DNA of 64,000 bases from CAVRRZ01 sp963723745 (GTDB taxonomy: Bacteria; Actinomycetota; Actinomycetes; Mycobacteriales; Geodermatophilaceae): positions 62,001-126,000 of the forward strand of contig CAVRRZ010000002.1 of the NCBI GenBank assembly GCA_963723745.1. The letters run 5' to 3'. Both the position numbers and the translations under genes were made by a program. Shown piece by piece: positions 1 through 8,679 of the stretch. Numbering within the stretch: the stretch's first letter is position 1; every line of letters starts with the position of its first letter. Under the pieces are notes generated by a model. It was given only the letters and a program-made list of their open reading frames with translations, was not told the origin of the DNA and did no database searches.

Positions 1-962
1 CCGCCCGGCCGGGCGTCGCCCTGGTCAACGCCTACGGGCTGACCGAGACCTCCGACGACACGAACCACGCCGTGATGCATCGGCTCCCCGACCACGGGCG
101 GGTACCGCTCGGCCGTCCGGTCAACAACGTGCGGGTGTACGTCGTCGACGAGCACCTGCACCCGGTGCCGCTCGGGGCACCCGGCGCCCTCGTCTTCTCC
201 GGCGTCTGCGTCGGCCGCGGCTACGTGAACGACCCGGAACGCACCCGCCAGGCCTACCTGTCCGACCCGCACCGTCCGGGAGAGCGGCTGTACCGAGCTG
301 GTGACTTCGGCCGCTGGCTGCCCGACGGCACGCTGGAGTTCCTGGGCCGCAAGGACGGCCAGGTCAAGATCTCCGGCTTCCGCATCGAGATCGGGGAGAT
401 CGACAACACCCTCCTGCGGGTGCCGGGCGTGCGCGACGCGTCGGTCGTGGTCAGCGAGCGGCCCGACGGCAGCCGGCACCTCGTGGCCTTCTACACGGGG
501 CCGGAGGTCGTCGACGAGGAGCTGCTGCGCGCCCGGCTCGCCGAATCGCTGCCTCACTACATGGTGCCCTCGGCGTTCTCCTGGCAGTTTCGCCTGCCGC
601 TCACGGCGAACGGCAAGATCGACACGAAGGCGCTCACCGCGCTGGCCGCCGACGTGCTGGTCGGGACCGAGTACGCGGCCCCCGCCACACCGGCGGAGAG
701 GCGCGTGGCCGCCGCGTGGGCGGCGGTCCTCGGCCTGCCGCCGGACTCGATCGGCCGGCAGGACTCCTTCTTCGACCGGGGCGGCACGTCGCTGTCGGCG
801 GTCCGGCTCGCTCTCGCGCTCGACCGGCAGGTCTCCCTGAAGGACATCGTCCGCTGCCCGGTCCTGGCCGACCTCGCCGCCCTGCTCGACGGGTTCGCCA
901 CGCCGGCCGTGCCCCAGCCGGCCGTGCAACCGCTGCTCGCCACCGTGTCCGAGCCCGACTGA
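1..962 (+). CDS. NRPS C-terminal fragment: adenylation (A5-A10) and carrier domain, 5'-partial
   Basis: This is the last part of a non-ribosomal peptide synthetase whose start lies before the window; the reading frame is open from base 3. Adenylation core motifs appear in order: YGLTE (A5), GRGYVNDPERT (A6), YRAGDFGRW (A7), GRKDGQVKISGFRIEIGEID (A8), LPHYMVPSAF (A9) and NGKIDTKAL (A10). A carrier domain follows with the phosphopantetheine serine in DRGGTSLSAVRL. The protein ends about 50 residues later, with no condensation, thioesterase or reductase domain. The chain must therefore be passed on or released in trans. The substrate-binding pocket is mostly upstream, so the amino acid cannot be read. 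The next gene starts 11 bases downstream, indicating one operon. Confidence 0.93.
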   Translation, partial: ARPGVALVNAYGLTETSDDTNHAVMHRLPDHGRVPLGRPVNNVRVYVVDEHLHPVPLGAPGALVFSGVCVGRGYVNDPERTRQAYLSDPHRPGERLYRAGDFGRWLPDGTLEFLGRKDGQVKISGFRIEIGEIDNTLLRVPGVRDASVVVSERPDGSRHLVAFYTGPEVVDEELLRARLAESLPHYMVPSAFSWQFRLPLTANGKIDTKALTALAADVLVGTEYAAPATPAERRVAAAWAAVLGLPPDSIGRQDSFFDRGGTSLSAVRLALALDRQVSLKDIVRCPVLADLAALLDGFATPAVPQPAVQPLLATVSEPD

Positions 963-973
963 CCGGAGTGCCC

Positions 974-1963
974 ATGTCCACCGTCTCCCCCGCCCTGTCC
1001 CTCGCCGTGCGGCCCGGCGCGCCCGCGATCCTGCGCGTCGGGCACCCCGCCGACCTGGCCGCCTGGTGCGCCGAGCACCGCGATGCCGTGCGCGCCGCCG
1101 TGACCGACTCCGGCGCCGTCCTGGTGCGCGGGCTCGGCCTGGCCGACGCGGACGCGGTCGGGACGGCGTTCCGGGCGCTGGCCACCGACCTCATGGCCGA
1201 GGAGGAGGCCTTCGCGCCCCGGCAGCGACTGGCCGACGGCGTGTATTCGGCGACCCCCTGGCCGGCCAATCAGCAGATGTGCATGCACGCCGAACTCAGC
1301 TACGCCGCCGAGTTCCCGTCCCTGCTGCTCTTCGCCTGCCTGACCGCGCCCGAGGGGGGCGGCGCGACGGCGCTCGCCGACGCGCCGACCGTGCTCGAGG
1401 CGCTGCCCGCCGAACTGACCGGCCGGTTCGAGCGGGACGGCTGGCTGCTGCTGCGCACCTACAACGACGAGATCGGCGCCTCGGTCGAGGAGTCCTTCGG
1501 CTCGGCCGACCGGGCGGTCGTCGAGCAACGATGCCGCGCACGGGGCATCGAGTTGGAGTGGCAGCCCGACGGGGGCCTGCGCACCCGGCAGCGGCGGCCG
1601 GCCGTCGTCCGCCATCCCCGGACCGGCAAGCGCTGCTGGTTCAACCAGATCGCCTTCCTCAACGAGTGGACGCTGGCGCCCGAGGTCCGTGAGTACCTCG
1701 TCGACGTCTACGGCCCCGACGGTCTGCCGTTCACGACCGCGTTCGGCGACGGCGAACCCATCGGCGAGGACGTGGTGGCGCTGATCAACCGGACCTACGA
1801 GGAGCACACCCGGCGGGAGCCCTGGCAGGCCGGCGACCTGCTGCTGGTCGACAACATCCGGACCGCGCACGGTCGGGAGCCGTACGCCGGTCCGCGCGAG
1901 GTGCTCGCCGGGCTGGCCGATCCGGTCCGGGCGGCCGACCTCACGAGCGGGTCCGGGCGATGA
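974..1963 (+). CDS. SyrP/TauD-type Fe(II)/2-oxoglutarate dioxygenase
   Basis: A protein of 329 residues in the TauD/TfdA clan, closest in pattern to SyrP-like enzymes that hydroxylate an amino acid in NRPS clusters. The proximal iron motif is MHAELSYA, i.e. HxE as in the clavaminate synthase-type subgroup rather than HxD. The distal histidine is in DNIRTAHGREPY, and the downstream arginine of PREVL probably binds 2-oxoglutarate. The ATG at 974 is preceded by CCGGAG, a plausible ribosome site. The stop overlaps the next start by 4 bases (ATGA), coupling it to the diaminopropionate gene. The family is clear; substrate (carrier-bound aspartate or another residue) is inference. Confidence 0.85.
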   Translation: MSTVSPALSLAVRPGAPAILRVGHPADLAAWCAEHRDAVRAAVTDSGAVLVRGLGLADADAVGTAFRALATDLMAEEEAFAPRQRLADGVYSATPWPANQQMCMHAELSYAAEFPSLLLFACLTAPEGGGATALADAPTVLEALPAELTGRFERDGWLLLRTYNDEIGASVEESFGSADRAVVEQRCRARGIELEWQPDGGLRTRQRRPAVVRHPRTGKRCWFNQIAFLNEWTLAPEVREYLVDVYGPDGLPFTTAFGDGEPIGEDVVALINRTYEEHTRREPWQAGDLLLVDNIRTAHGREPYAGPREVLAGLADPVRAADLTSGSGR

Positions 1964-3024
1964 CCGCGCTGCAGCCCCGGCCGGCGGGCACGGACGGGAA
2001 GCCGCCCGCCCCCCGGTTCGCGGTCATCCCCGGCGCCCAGGTCCAGGAGGTCCTGCGCGGCCGCGAGCGCGAGGTCGTCGACCTGGTCGAGACGGCCTAC
2101 CGGCTGCACGGCGAGGGTGCGACGGTGAACCCGCCGTCGTACTTCCTCCGGTTCCCCGACCGCCCCTCCGCCCGCATCATCGCGCTGCCCGCCTCGATCC
2201 GTGGCCAGGTGCGCGTCGACGGGATCAAGTGGATCTCGAGCTTCCCGGAGAACGTGTCCGCCGGCCTTCCCCGTGCCTCGGCCGTCCTGATCCTCAACGA
2301 CTCCGACACGGGATATCCGTTCGCCTGCCTCGAGAGCTCGATCATCAGCGCCACCCGGACGGCCGCCTCGGCCGCGTCTGCCGCCGACTGGCTCAGCCGC
2401 GGACGTCGGCGCCCGTCCCGGGTCGGGTTCGTCGGAGTGGGGCTGATCGCCCGCTACATCCACACCTTCCTCGCGGGCACCGGCTGGTCCTTCGACGAGA
2501 TCGGCGTGCACGACCTGTCGCCGGACAGCGCGGCGGGCTTCCGCGGCTACCTCGACCGGTCGGGGACGGCGGCGCCGATCACCGTGCACGACACGGCCGA
2601 GGCGCTGATCCGCGCCAGCGACCTGGTCGTCTTCGCCACCGTCGCGAGCCGGCCGCACGTCACCGACGTCGGGTGGTTCGACCACCACCCGCTGGTGCTG
2701 CACGTGTCCCTGCGCGACCTCGCACCCGAGATCGTGCTGGCGTCCGCGAATGTCGTCGACGACGTGGAGCACTGCCTGAAGGCCGACACCTCGCCGCACC
2801 TGGCCGAGCAGCTCACCGGCTCCCGCGACTTCGTCACCGGCACGCTGCCACAGGTCATGACCGGCCAGGTCGGCCTGCCGGACGACGAGACGGTGATCTT
2901 CTCCCCGTTCGGGCTGGGGGTGCTCGACCTGGCGGTCGGCATGTTCGTGCACGACGAGGTGCTCCGGTCGGGGCGCCTCGGCGTCGTCGACGGCTTCTTC
3001 ACCGACCTGAGCCGGTACGGATGA
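1960..3024 (+). CDS. sbnB: SbnB-like 2,3-diaminopropionate biosynthesis enzyme (ornithine cyclodeaminase fold)
   Basis: A 354-residue protein of the ornithine cyclodeaminase/mu-crystallin superfamily. The nucleotide-binding glycine motif GFVGVGLIARYIHTF is near residue 160, and a substrate-side segment with GIKWISSFPEN is near residue 90. SbnB oxidises N-(2-amino-2-carboxyethyl)-L-glutamate to release L-2,3-diaminopropionate and 2-oxoglutarate, working with the synthase SbnA. Placement between an NRPS-associated oxygenase and a phosphopantetheinyl transferase fits that role better than proline formation. No SbnA homologue lies in the window; it should be upstream. It overlaps both neighbours by 4 bases. 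Confidence 0.85.
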   Translation: MTALQPRPAGTDGKPPAPRFAVIPGAQVQEVLRGREREVVDLVETAYRLHGEGATVNPPSYFLRFPDRPSARIIALPASIRGQVRVDGIKWISSFPENVSAGLPRASAVLILNDSDTGYPFACLESSIISATRTAASAASAADWLSRGRRRPSRVGFVGVGLIARYIHTFLAGTGWSFDEIGVHDLSPDSAAGFRGYLDRSGTAAPITVHDTAEALIRASDLVVFATVASRPHVTDVGWFDHHPLVLHVSLRDLAPEIVLASANVVDDVEHCLKADTSPHLAEQLTGSRDFVTGTLPQVMTGQVGLPDDETVIFSPFGLGVLDLAVGMFVHDEVLRSGRLGVVDGFFTDLSRYG

Positions 3025-3842
3025 GCGCCCACCCCGCCGGCACGGGACGGGCCGGCGCACCGGCGCCGGCGCTGCTGCCCGGCGTCTGCCACGTGTGGTG
3101 GGCCCGGCCGGCCGACGTGCACCCCGAGCACCACGACCTGCTGGCCGAGGCCGACCTCGAGCGGCAGGCGCGGATGCGCCGGGTCGCCGACCGGCGCCGG
3201 TCGGTGGTCGCCGCAGCGGTCACCCGGCTCGTGCTGGGCGCCGCGCTGGGTGTGCGCCCGGCGCGGCTGGCCGTCGACCGGACCTGCCGCGAGTGCGGCG
3301 GCCCGCACGGCAAGCCGCACCTCCCGGACGCGCCCGGCGTCCACTTCTCCGTCTCCCACTCGGCCGACTGCGTCGTGATCGCCGTGGGCCGGGACGGCCC
3401 GCTCGGCGTCGACATCGAGGAGGTGGCCCCGTGGGCGACGGCGGACCTCGACGAGGTCGCGCAGCTCACCCTGGCGCCGGAGGAGCGGGCGGTGCTGGCC
3501 CGCCAGCCGACGGCGGCGCGGGCGCTGGCGTACACCACCTACTGGACCCGCAAGGAGGCCGCCGTGAAGGCCACCGGTGAGGGCCTGGCCGCGGCGCTGG
3601 ACGAGCTGGTCGTGTCGCCGCCCGCGGCGGCCCCGCGGGTGCTGCGCTGGGACGGCCGCCGCGACGTGCCGACGCTGCACGAGCTGCACCCGCCCCCCGG
3701 CCTCGTCGGCGCGCTCGCGGTGACCGGTGGTGCGCCGCGGCACGTGGTCGAGCTCGACGCCGGGCCACTGCTGCGCCGGGCGTCGGCCTACAGCAGACGG
3801 CGGCTGTCCTCGGTGACGACGCGCAGCCAGCGGTACCCGTAG
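3021..3842 (+). CDS. Sfp-type 4'-phosphopantetheinyl transferase
   Basis: A 273-residue enzyme that transfers phosphopantetheine from coenzyme A to the serine of carrier domains, here presumably that of the NRPS at the start of the window. Family motifs are present: HFSVSHSADCVVIAV, the magnesium motif GVDIEEV and WTRKEAAVKATGEGL. The ATGA overlap with the SbnB-like gene puts it last in the NRPS operon. The reading frame runs 55 bases into the end of the convergent GH13 gene (stop at 3788). The last 15 or so residues are basic and look like antisense to that gene, so the C-terminus may be extended by a lost stop or a frame error. Confidence 0.88.
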   Translation: MSAHPAGTGRAGAPAPALLPGVCHVWWARPADVHPEHHDLLAEADLERQARMRRVADRRRSVVAAAVTRLVLGAALGVRPARLAVDRTCRECGGPHGKPHLPDAPGVHFSVSHSADCVVIAVGRDGPLGVDIEEVAPWATADLDEVAQLTLAPEERAVLARQPTAARALAYTTYWTRKEAAVKATGEGLAAALDELVVSPPAAAPRVLRWDGRRDVPTLHELHPPPGLVGALAVTGGAPRHVVELDAGPLLRRASAYSRRRLSSVTTRSQRYP

Positions 3843-5472
3843 CCGTCGAGCGAGAGCTGCACGCCGCCGTCGTCACCGACCGGCGTGCTGCCCGACCTCC
3901 AGCAGGTCCTGCAGCTGGTGCCGACGAGTCGCAGTCCGGCACCGAGAAGCGCACCTTCTGCGGCTCGGCCCCGAGGTTGTGGACGGCGACCAGCGCGGCG
4001 TCGTCCCAGCGGCAGACGTGCACGAGCACCGGGCCGCAGTCCTGGTCCAGCACCTGGAAGCGGCCCCACCCGAGCTCGGGCGACTCCCGGTACCGGCGGA
4101 TCAGCAGCTTCATGAACGACAGCAGCGAGTCCGGGTCGCGGCGCTGGTCGGCCACGTTGACGAACTCCGGGCCGAAGCCGCCCTCGACGACCGGGGCGGG
4201 CAGGTCGGCCGGGTCGGCGGTGGAGAAGCCGCCGTTGCGCCCGTCGGTCCACTGCATCGGCGTCCGGACGGCGAGCCGGCCTTCGGCGTCGAGGTTCTCG
4301 CCCATGCCGATCTCCTCGCCGTAGAACAGCACCGGCGTGCCGGGCAGCGAGAACAGCAGGCTGTAGACCATCCGGATCCGGCGCGGGTCGCCGTCGAGCA
4401 TCGGCGGCAGCCGGCGGCGCAGCCCGCGCCCGTAGAGCTGCATGTCCTCGTCGGGGCCGAAGGCGGCGAAGACCTCCTGCCGCTCGTCGTCGGAGAGCTT
4501 GTCGAGGGTGAGCTCGTCGTGGTTGCGCACGAACGTGGCCCACTGGCGTGTCCGGCGAGAGCTCCGGCCGGCCGGCCAGCGCGGTCTCGATCGGGCCGGC
4601 GTCGGCCCGGGCCAGCGACAGGTAGAGCGCCTGCATGCCGACGAAGTCGAACTGCATGGTCAGCTCGTCGCCGTCCGCCCCGCCGAAGAAGTCCAGCTGC
4701 TGTTCGAAGGGCAGGTTGACCTCGCCGAGCAGGACGCCGTCCCCGGTGCGCCGGCCGACGAACCGGCGCAGCGAGCGCAGGTACTCGTGCGGCTCGGGGA
4801 AGGAGTCGGCGTCCTTCGCGCCCTGCGGTCTCGAGGAAGAACGGGACGGCGTCGACGCGGAAGCCGGACAGCCCCAGCTGCAGCCAGAAGCCCATGACCT
4901 TGGCGACCTCGTCCCGCACCTGCGGGTTCGGTGACGTTCAGGTCGGGCTGCTCCTTGTAGAAACGGTGCAGGTACCACTCCCCCGTCTCCTCGGTACAGC
5001 GTCCAGATGCCGTCCTCCTGGTCGGGGAAGACGACCTGGTCGGAGGTGTCCGGCGGCGGGTCGGAGCGCCACACGTAGAAGTCGCGGAACGGCGCGTCCG
5101 TCGCCTGCGCTCGGCCGACTCGGAACCACGGGTGCTTGCGCGAGGTGTGGTTGACGACGAGGTCGGCGATCACCCGCATGCCGCGGTCGTTCGCCGTCCG
5201 GATGACCTCGACGAGGTCGCCGTGGCGTGCCCAGCCGCGGGTCGACGCCGTAGAAGTCGGTGATGTCGTAGCCGTCGTCGCGCTCGGCGGTCGGGTAGAA
5301 GGGCATCAGCCACAGGCACGTGACGCCGAGGTCGGCCAGGTGGTCGATGCGCTGGGCCAGGCCGGCGAAGTCGCCGCATGCCGTCGCCGTTCCAGTCCAT
5401 GTAGGTCTCGACGTCCAGGCAGTAGACGACGGCGTTCTTCCACCAGAGGTCGGCGGTGTCGGTGACTCTCAT
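3788..5472 (-). CDS. Trehalose synthase-like GH13 alpha-amylase family protein (frame-disrupted)
   Basis: A glycoside hydrolase family 13 protein of about 560 residues resembling maltose-trehalose isomerases. The start reads MRVTDTADLWWKNAVVYCLD and the end ...VVTEDSRRLL. The four GH13 regions are visible: DLVVNHTSRKHPWF, GFRVDAVPF (nucleophile Asp), LLGEVNLP (acid/base Glu) and FVRNHDELT (transition-state Asp). The coding sequence jumps frame about eight times (near 5380, 5227, 4993, 4928, 4826, 4549 and 3900 among others). Each repaired jump removes one base and restores conserved sequence, so I read this as one gene with sequence errors. It overlaps or abuts the LLM oxidoreductase gene upstream and is probably co-transcribed with it. 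True isomerase versus another alpha-glucan enzyme is not settled. Confidence 0.85.
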
Positions 5473-5482
5473 GTCAACCGCC

Positions 5483-6480
5483 TCATGCTCCTACCGCCAC
5501 GGCCGGCTCGGGCTTCTGGACGTCGAGCTGGGGCAGCACGTGCTCGCCGAACGCGTCGAGGAAACCGCCGCTGCTCCTTGCCGACGTGGTGCAGGTAGAT
5601 GTCGTCGAAGCCCAGCTCGGCGTACTCGGTGATCCACGCGGCGTGCTGGGCCAGGTCGGCCGACACCCGCACCGCGCTCGGTGACGTCCTGCGGCGTCAC
5701 GTGCGCGCTGGCCTGCTCGAAGGCCTGCGGGGTGTCGAGGTCCCAGCACAGCGGTGGCGGGAAGACGTTGCTGTGCCACTCCTCGTACGCGATCTGCAGG
5801 GCGCGGTCGGGGTCCGGGTCGTAGGACAGGTGCAGCTGCAGCACGAGCTTGCCGCGCCCGCCGGCGTCGCGGTAGGCGGCGATCATCTCGCGCAGGTGGT
5901 CGTGCGGCTGGTTGATCGTGACCAGCCCGTCGGCCCAGTCGGCGCCGGCGCGTGCGGTCGCGACGCTCACCGCCGGGGCGATCAGCGCCGGCGGCTGCTC
6001 GGGACAGGGTCCAGAGGCGGGCGCGGTCGACGGTGACCAGGCCGTCGTGGCGTGACCTCCTCGCCGGCGAGCAGCGCGCGGATGACGTCGACGCACTCGC
6101 GCAGCCGGGCGTCGCGCACGTCCTTGCGCGGCCAGCGGTCACCGGTGATGTGCTCGTTCATCGCCTCGCCGCTGCCGAGGGCCACCCAGAAGCGGCCGGG
6201 GAACATCGCGCCGAGCGTGCGCGACCGCCTGGGCGACGATCGCCGGGTGGTACCGCTGGCCGGGGGCGTTGACCGCGCCGAAGGGCAGCGACGTGGTGGC
6301 CAGGGCCGCGCCCAGCCACGACCAGGCGAAGCCGGAGTGGCCCTGGTCGAAGTTCCAGGGCGCGAAGTGGTCCGAGCACATCGCCGCGGTGAAGCCCACC
6401 TCCTCGGCGTGCTGGACGGCTTCCAGCAGCTGGGCGGGGTGGACCTGCTCGTGCGAGTTGTGGAACCCGATGACCGGCAT
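5483..6480 (-). CDS. LLM-class flavin/F420-dependent oxidoreductase (TIGR03885-like), frame-disrupted
   Basis: A luciferase-like monooxygenase of about 330 residues. It starts MPVIGFHNSHEQVHPAQLLE and continues with FTAAMCSDHFAPW, GQRYHPAIVAQA, FPGRFWVALGSGEAMNEH and, near the C-terminus, GFDDIYLHHVGKEQ. These match the non-F420/FMN subgroup often found beside alpha-amylase/trehalose genes, as here, where the GH13 gene follows at once. At least five single-base insertions break the frame (near 6220, 6047, 6003, 5680 and 5572). A TAGGCA hexamer lies 7 bases before the ATG, so the mRNA may be leaderless. Cofactor and substrate cannot be told from sequence. Confidence 0.82.
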
Positions 6481-6660
6481 GGCGCCATGCCTACCGGCAC
6501 CGGCCGGATGCGGCCATCCCACGCCGCCGTGCAGTTGCAGCCACTCCGACCGCACACGCGCGACGCTGTCGATCGCGCGAGAGGCAAACGTTCCGCGGGC
6601 ATGGCGGACCCCACACGGTCTGGGGCTGCGCGCGACCGCCCGGGCCGTGAGGATCGCGGG

Positions 6661-8490
6661 GTGACGCGCACGCCGACGACCGACGACTGGGGCATCGACG
6701 CGACCTGGCTGGACGCGTTCGACGAGGAGCACGAGGTCGCCCCGGCGACCGTCGAGCGGCTGCGCGAGGTGATCGGCCGGCCGCCCGCCGACCTCGACGA
6801 GCGGGCACCGATCGTGGCCCGGCCCGGGGACGCCCTCGAGGTCGACGCCGCCGACGTGCTCTGCGAGGACGGCCAGGTGCGCTCGATCGACGGCGACCTG
6901 CCGGCCGACTTCCCGCTCGGGTACCACCGCCTGCGCCCCGCCACCGGTCCGGAGCGGCGCCTGATCGTCTCCCCCGGCCGCTGCTGGCTGCCCGAGGACC
7001 GGATGTGGGGCTGGGCCGTGCAGCTGTACGCCCTGCGCGGTGCCGGCAGCCGGGGCATCGGCGACCTCGCGGACCTGCGCGCGCTCCGCGAGATGGCGAC
7101 CGAGCAGGGGGCCGGCTACCTGCTGGTCAACCCGCTGCACGGCGTGGCGCCCACTCCCGGGCAGGAGGCCAGCCCGTACCTGCCGGCCACCCGGCGCTTC
7201 CGCAATCCGCTGTACCTGCGCGTCGAGGAGGTGCCCGGAGCCGACGCGGTGGACCTGGACGACGCCGCCGGCCGCGACCTCTCCGAGGCCGACCTGATCG
7301 ACCGCGACGCGATCTGGGCGCACAAGCGCGAGGTGCTGGAGCGGGTCTTCGACGCCGCCGGTGACGACGACCGGTTCCGGGACTGGCGGGCCGAGCAGGG
7401 CGAGCCCCTGCAGGACTGGGCGACCTGGTGCGCGCTGGCCGACGCGCACGGGCCGGACTGGCACGCCTGGCCCGAGGAGCTGCACGACCCCCGCGGCGCC
7501 GCCGTCCATGACTTCACCGGCGGGCACGAGCGCGAGGTCGCCTTCCACGCCTGGCTGCAGTGGGCGCTGCGGCAGCAGCTGAGCGCGGCGAGCGGCGACC
7601 TCACCGTGATCCAGGACCTGCCCATCGGCGTGGCCGGCGGCGGCGCGGACGCGTGGGCGTGGCAGGACGTGCTCGCCGACGGCGTCGACGTGGGCGCCCC
7701 GCCGGATGCGTTCAACGTCCAGGGCCAGAACTGGGGCTCTCCTCCCCTGGTCCCGTGGCGGCTGCGGGCCGCGGACTACGAGCCGTTCATCCAGTCGATC
7801 CGGGCCACGATGGCCGGCGCGGGCGGGCTGCGGATCGACCACGTGATGGGTCTGTTCCGGCTGTGGTGGGTGCCGTCGGGCGGTCCGGCCACGGAGGGTG
7901 CCTACGTCCGCTACCCGGCGGAGGACCTGCTGGACATCGTCGCGCTGGAGAGCCATCGGGCGCAGGCGGTCGTCGTCGGCGAGGACCTCGGCACGGTCGA
8001 GGACGGCGTCCGCGAGACGCTGGCCGAGCACGGCATCCTGTCCTACCGACTGCTGTGGTTCGAGGAGGAGCCGCCGACCGACTGGCCGGAGCCGGCGATG
8101 GCCGCGATCACCACCCACGACCTGCCGACGGTCGCGGGCCTCTGGACCGGCAGCGACCTGGCGGACCAGCAGCGCAACGAGACCGGCCCGGACGACGAGC
8201 TGCGCCGCGGGCGCAACGGCCTGCTCGAGCAAGCTCGACGGCCTGCCCGAGGACGCCGAGCCGGAGGCGGTGGTCGCGCGCGCGCACGAACTGCTCGCCT
8301 CGGCGCCGTCGCCTGCTGCTGGCCGCGACCCTGGACGACGCCGTCGCCGAAGAGCGGCGGCCCAACATGCCGGGCACGACGGAACGGCCGAACTGGTCGC
8401 TCCCGCTGCCGGTGCGGGTGGAGGACCTGTCCCGAGCACCCGCTGGTGACGTCGGTGGCCGCGATCCTGGACTCCGCCGTCCGCACCTGA
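6661..8490 (+). CDS. malQ: 4-alpha-glucanotransferase (amylomaltase, GH77)
   Basis: MalQ transfers alpha-1,4-glucan segments between maltodextrins. The GTG start gives VTRTPTTDDWGIDATWLDAF; the protein is about 608 residues. Catalytic regions are intact: GLRIDHVMGLFRLWW (nucleophile Asp), VVVGEDLGTVEDGV (acid/base Glu) and ITTHDLPTVAGLWTG (transition-state Asp), with ASPYLPATRRFRNPLYL near residue 175. Near 8229, 8311 and 8433 single extra bases shift the frame; removing them restores the usual C-terminus EHPLVTSVAAILDSAVRT. The GTG lies 6 bases after GAGGAT, the spacing of a leaderless start, though the hexamer is weak. It is divergent from the LLM/GH13 pair, consistent with a shared maltodextrin/trehalose role. 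Confidence 0.93.
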   Translation: MTRTPTTDDWGIDATWLDAFDEEHEVAPATVERLREVIGRPPADLDERAPIVARPGDALEVDAADVLCEDGQVRSIDGDLPADFPLGYHRLRPATGPERRLIVSPGRCWLPEDRMWGWAVQLYALRGAGSRGIGDLADLRALREMATEQGAGYLLVNPLHGVAPTPGQEASPYLPATRRFRNPLYLRVEEVPGADAVDLDDAAGRDLSEADLIDRDAIWAHKREVLERVFDAAGDDDRFRDWRAEQGEPLQDWATWCALADAHGPDWHAWPEELHDPRGAAVHDFTGGHEREVAFHAWLQWALRQQLSAASGDLTVIQDLPIGVAGGGADAWAWQDVLADGVDVGAPPDAFNVQGQNWGSPPLVPWRLRAADYEPFIQSIRATMAGAGGLRIDHVMGLFRLWWVPSGGPATEGAYVRYPAEDLLDIVALESHRAQAVVVGEDLGTVEDGVRETLAEHGILSYRLLWFEEEPPTDWPEPAMAAITTHDLPTVAGLWTGSDLADQQRNETGPDDELRRGRNGLLEQARRPARGRRAGGGGRARARTARLGAVACCWPRPWTTPSPKSGGPTCRARRNGRTGRSRCRCGWRTCPEHPLVTSVAAILDSAVRT

Positions 8491-8565
8491 CCTCGCCCGG
8501 CGGCGAGAAAGCGCGCCCTGTGACCTTCCGACGACGCCCTGTCGGATGCGAGGGTCTCGGACGAA

Positions 8566-8585
8566 CCCGTCCGTCACGGAACGGG
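8566..8585 (+). terminator. Candidate terminator after malQ
   Basis: A GC-rich hairpin with left arm CCCGTCCGT and right arm ACGGAACGGG (one bulged A) 75 bases past the malQ stop. There is no T-run, as is common in high-GC actinobacteria. Confidence 0.4.
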
Positions 8586-8679
8586 ATCGTCGCCCAGCCG
8601 TCGACGGCGCGCCGCCGGCCGGTCATGTCCACGCGTTTCGCTGTGTCCGACCCAGCGCACCGCCGACCTCGGAGAGTCC

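Noticed and set aside
6139..8577. An 812-codon open frame on the minus strand opposite malQ and other very long antisense frames (for example 21431-24913)
   Set aside because: They are third-position GC shadows of real genes; they lack domain sequence except where a real minus-strand gene passes through them.
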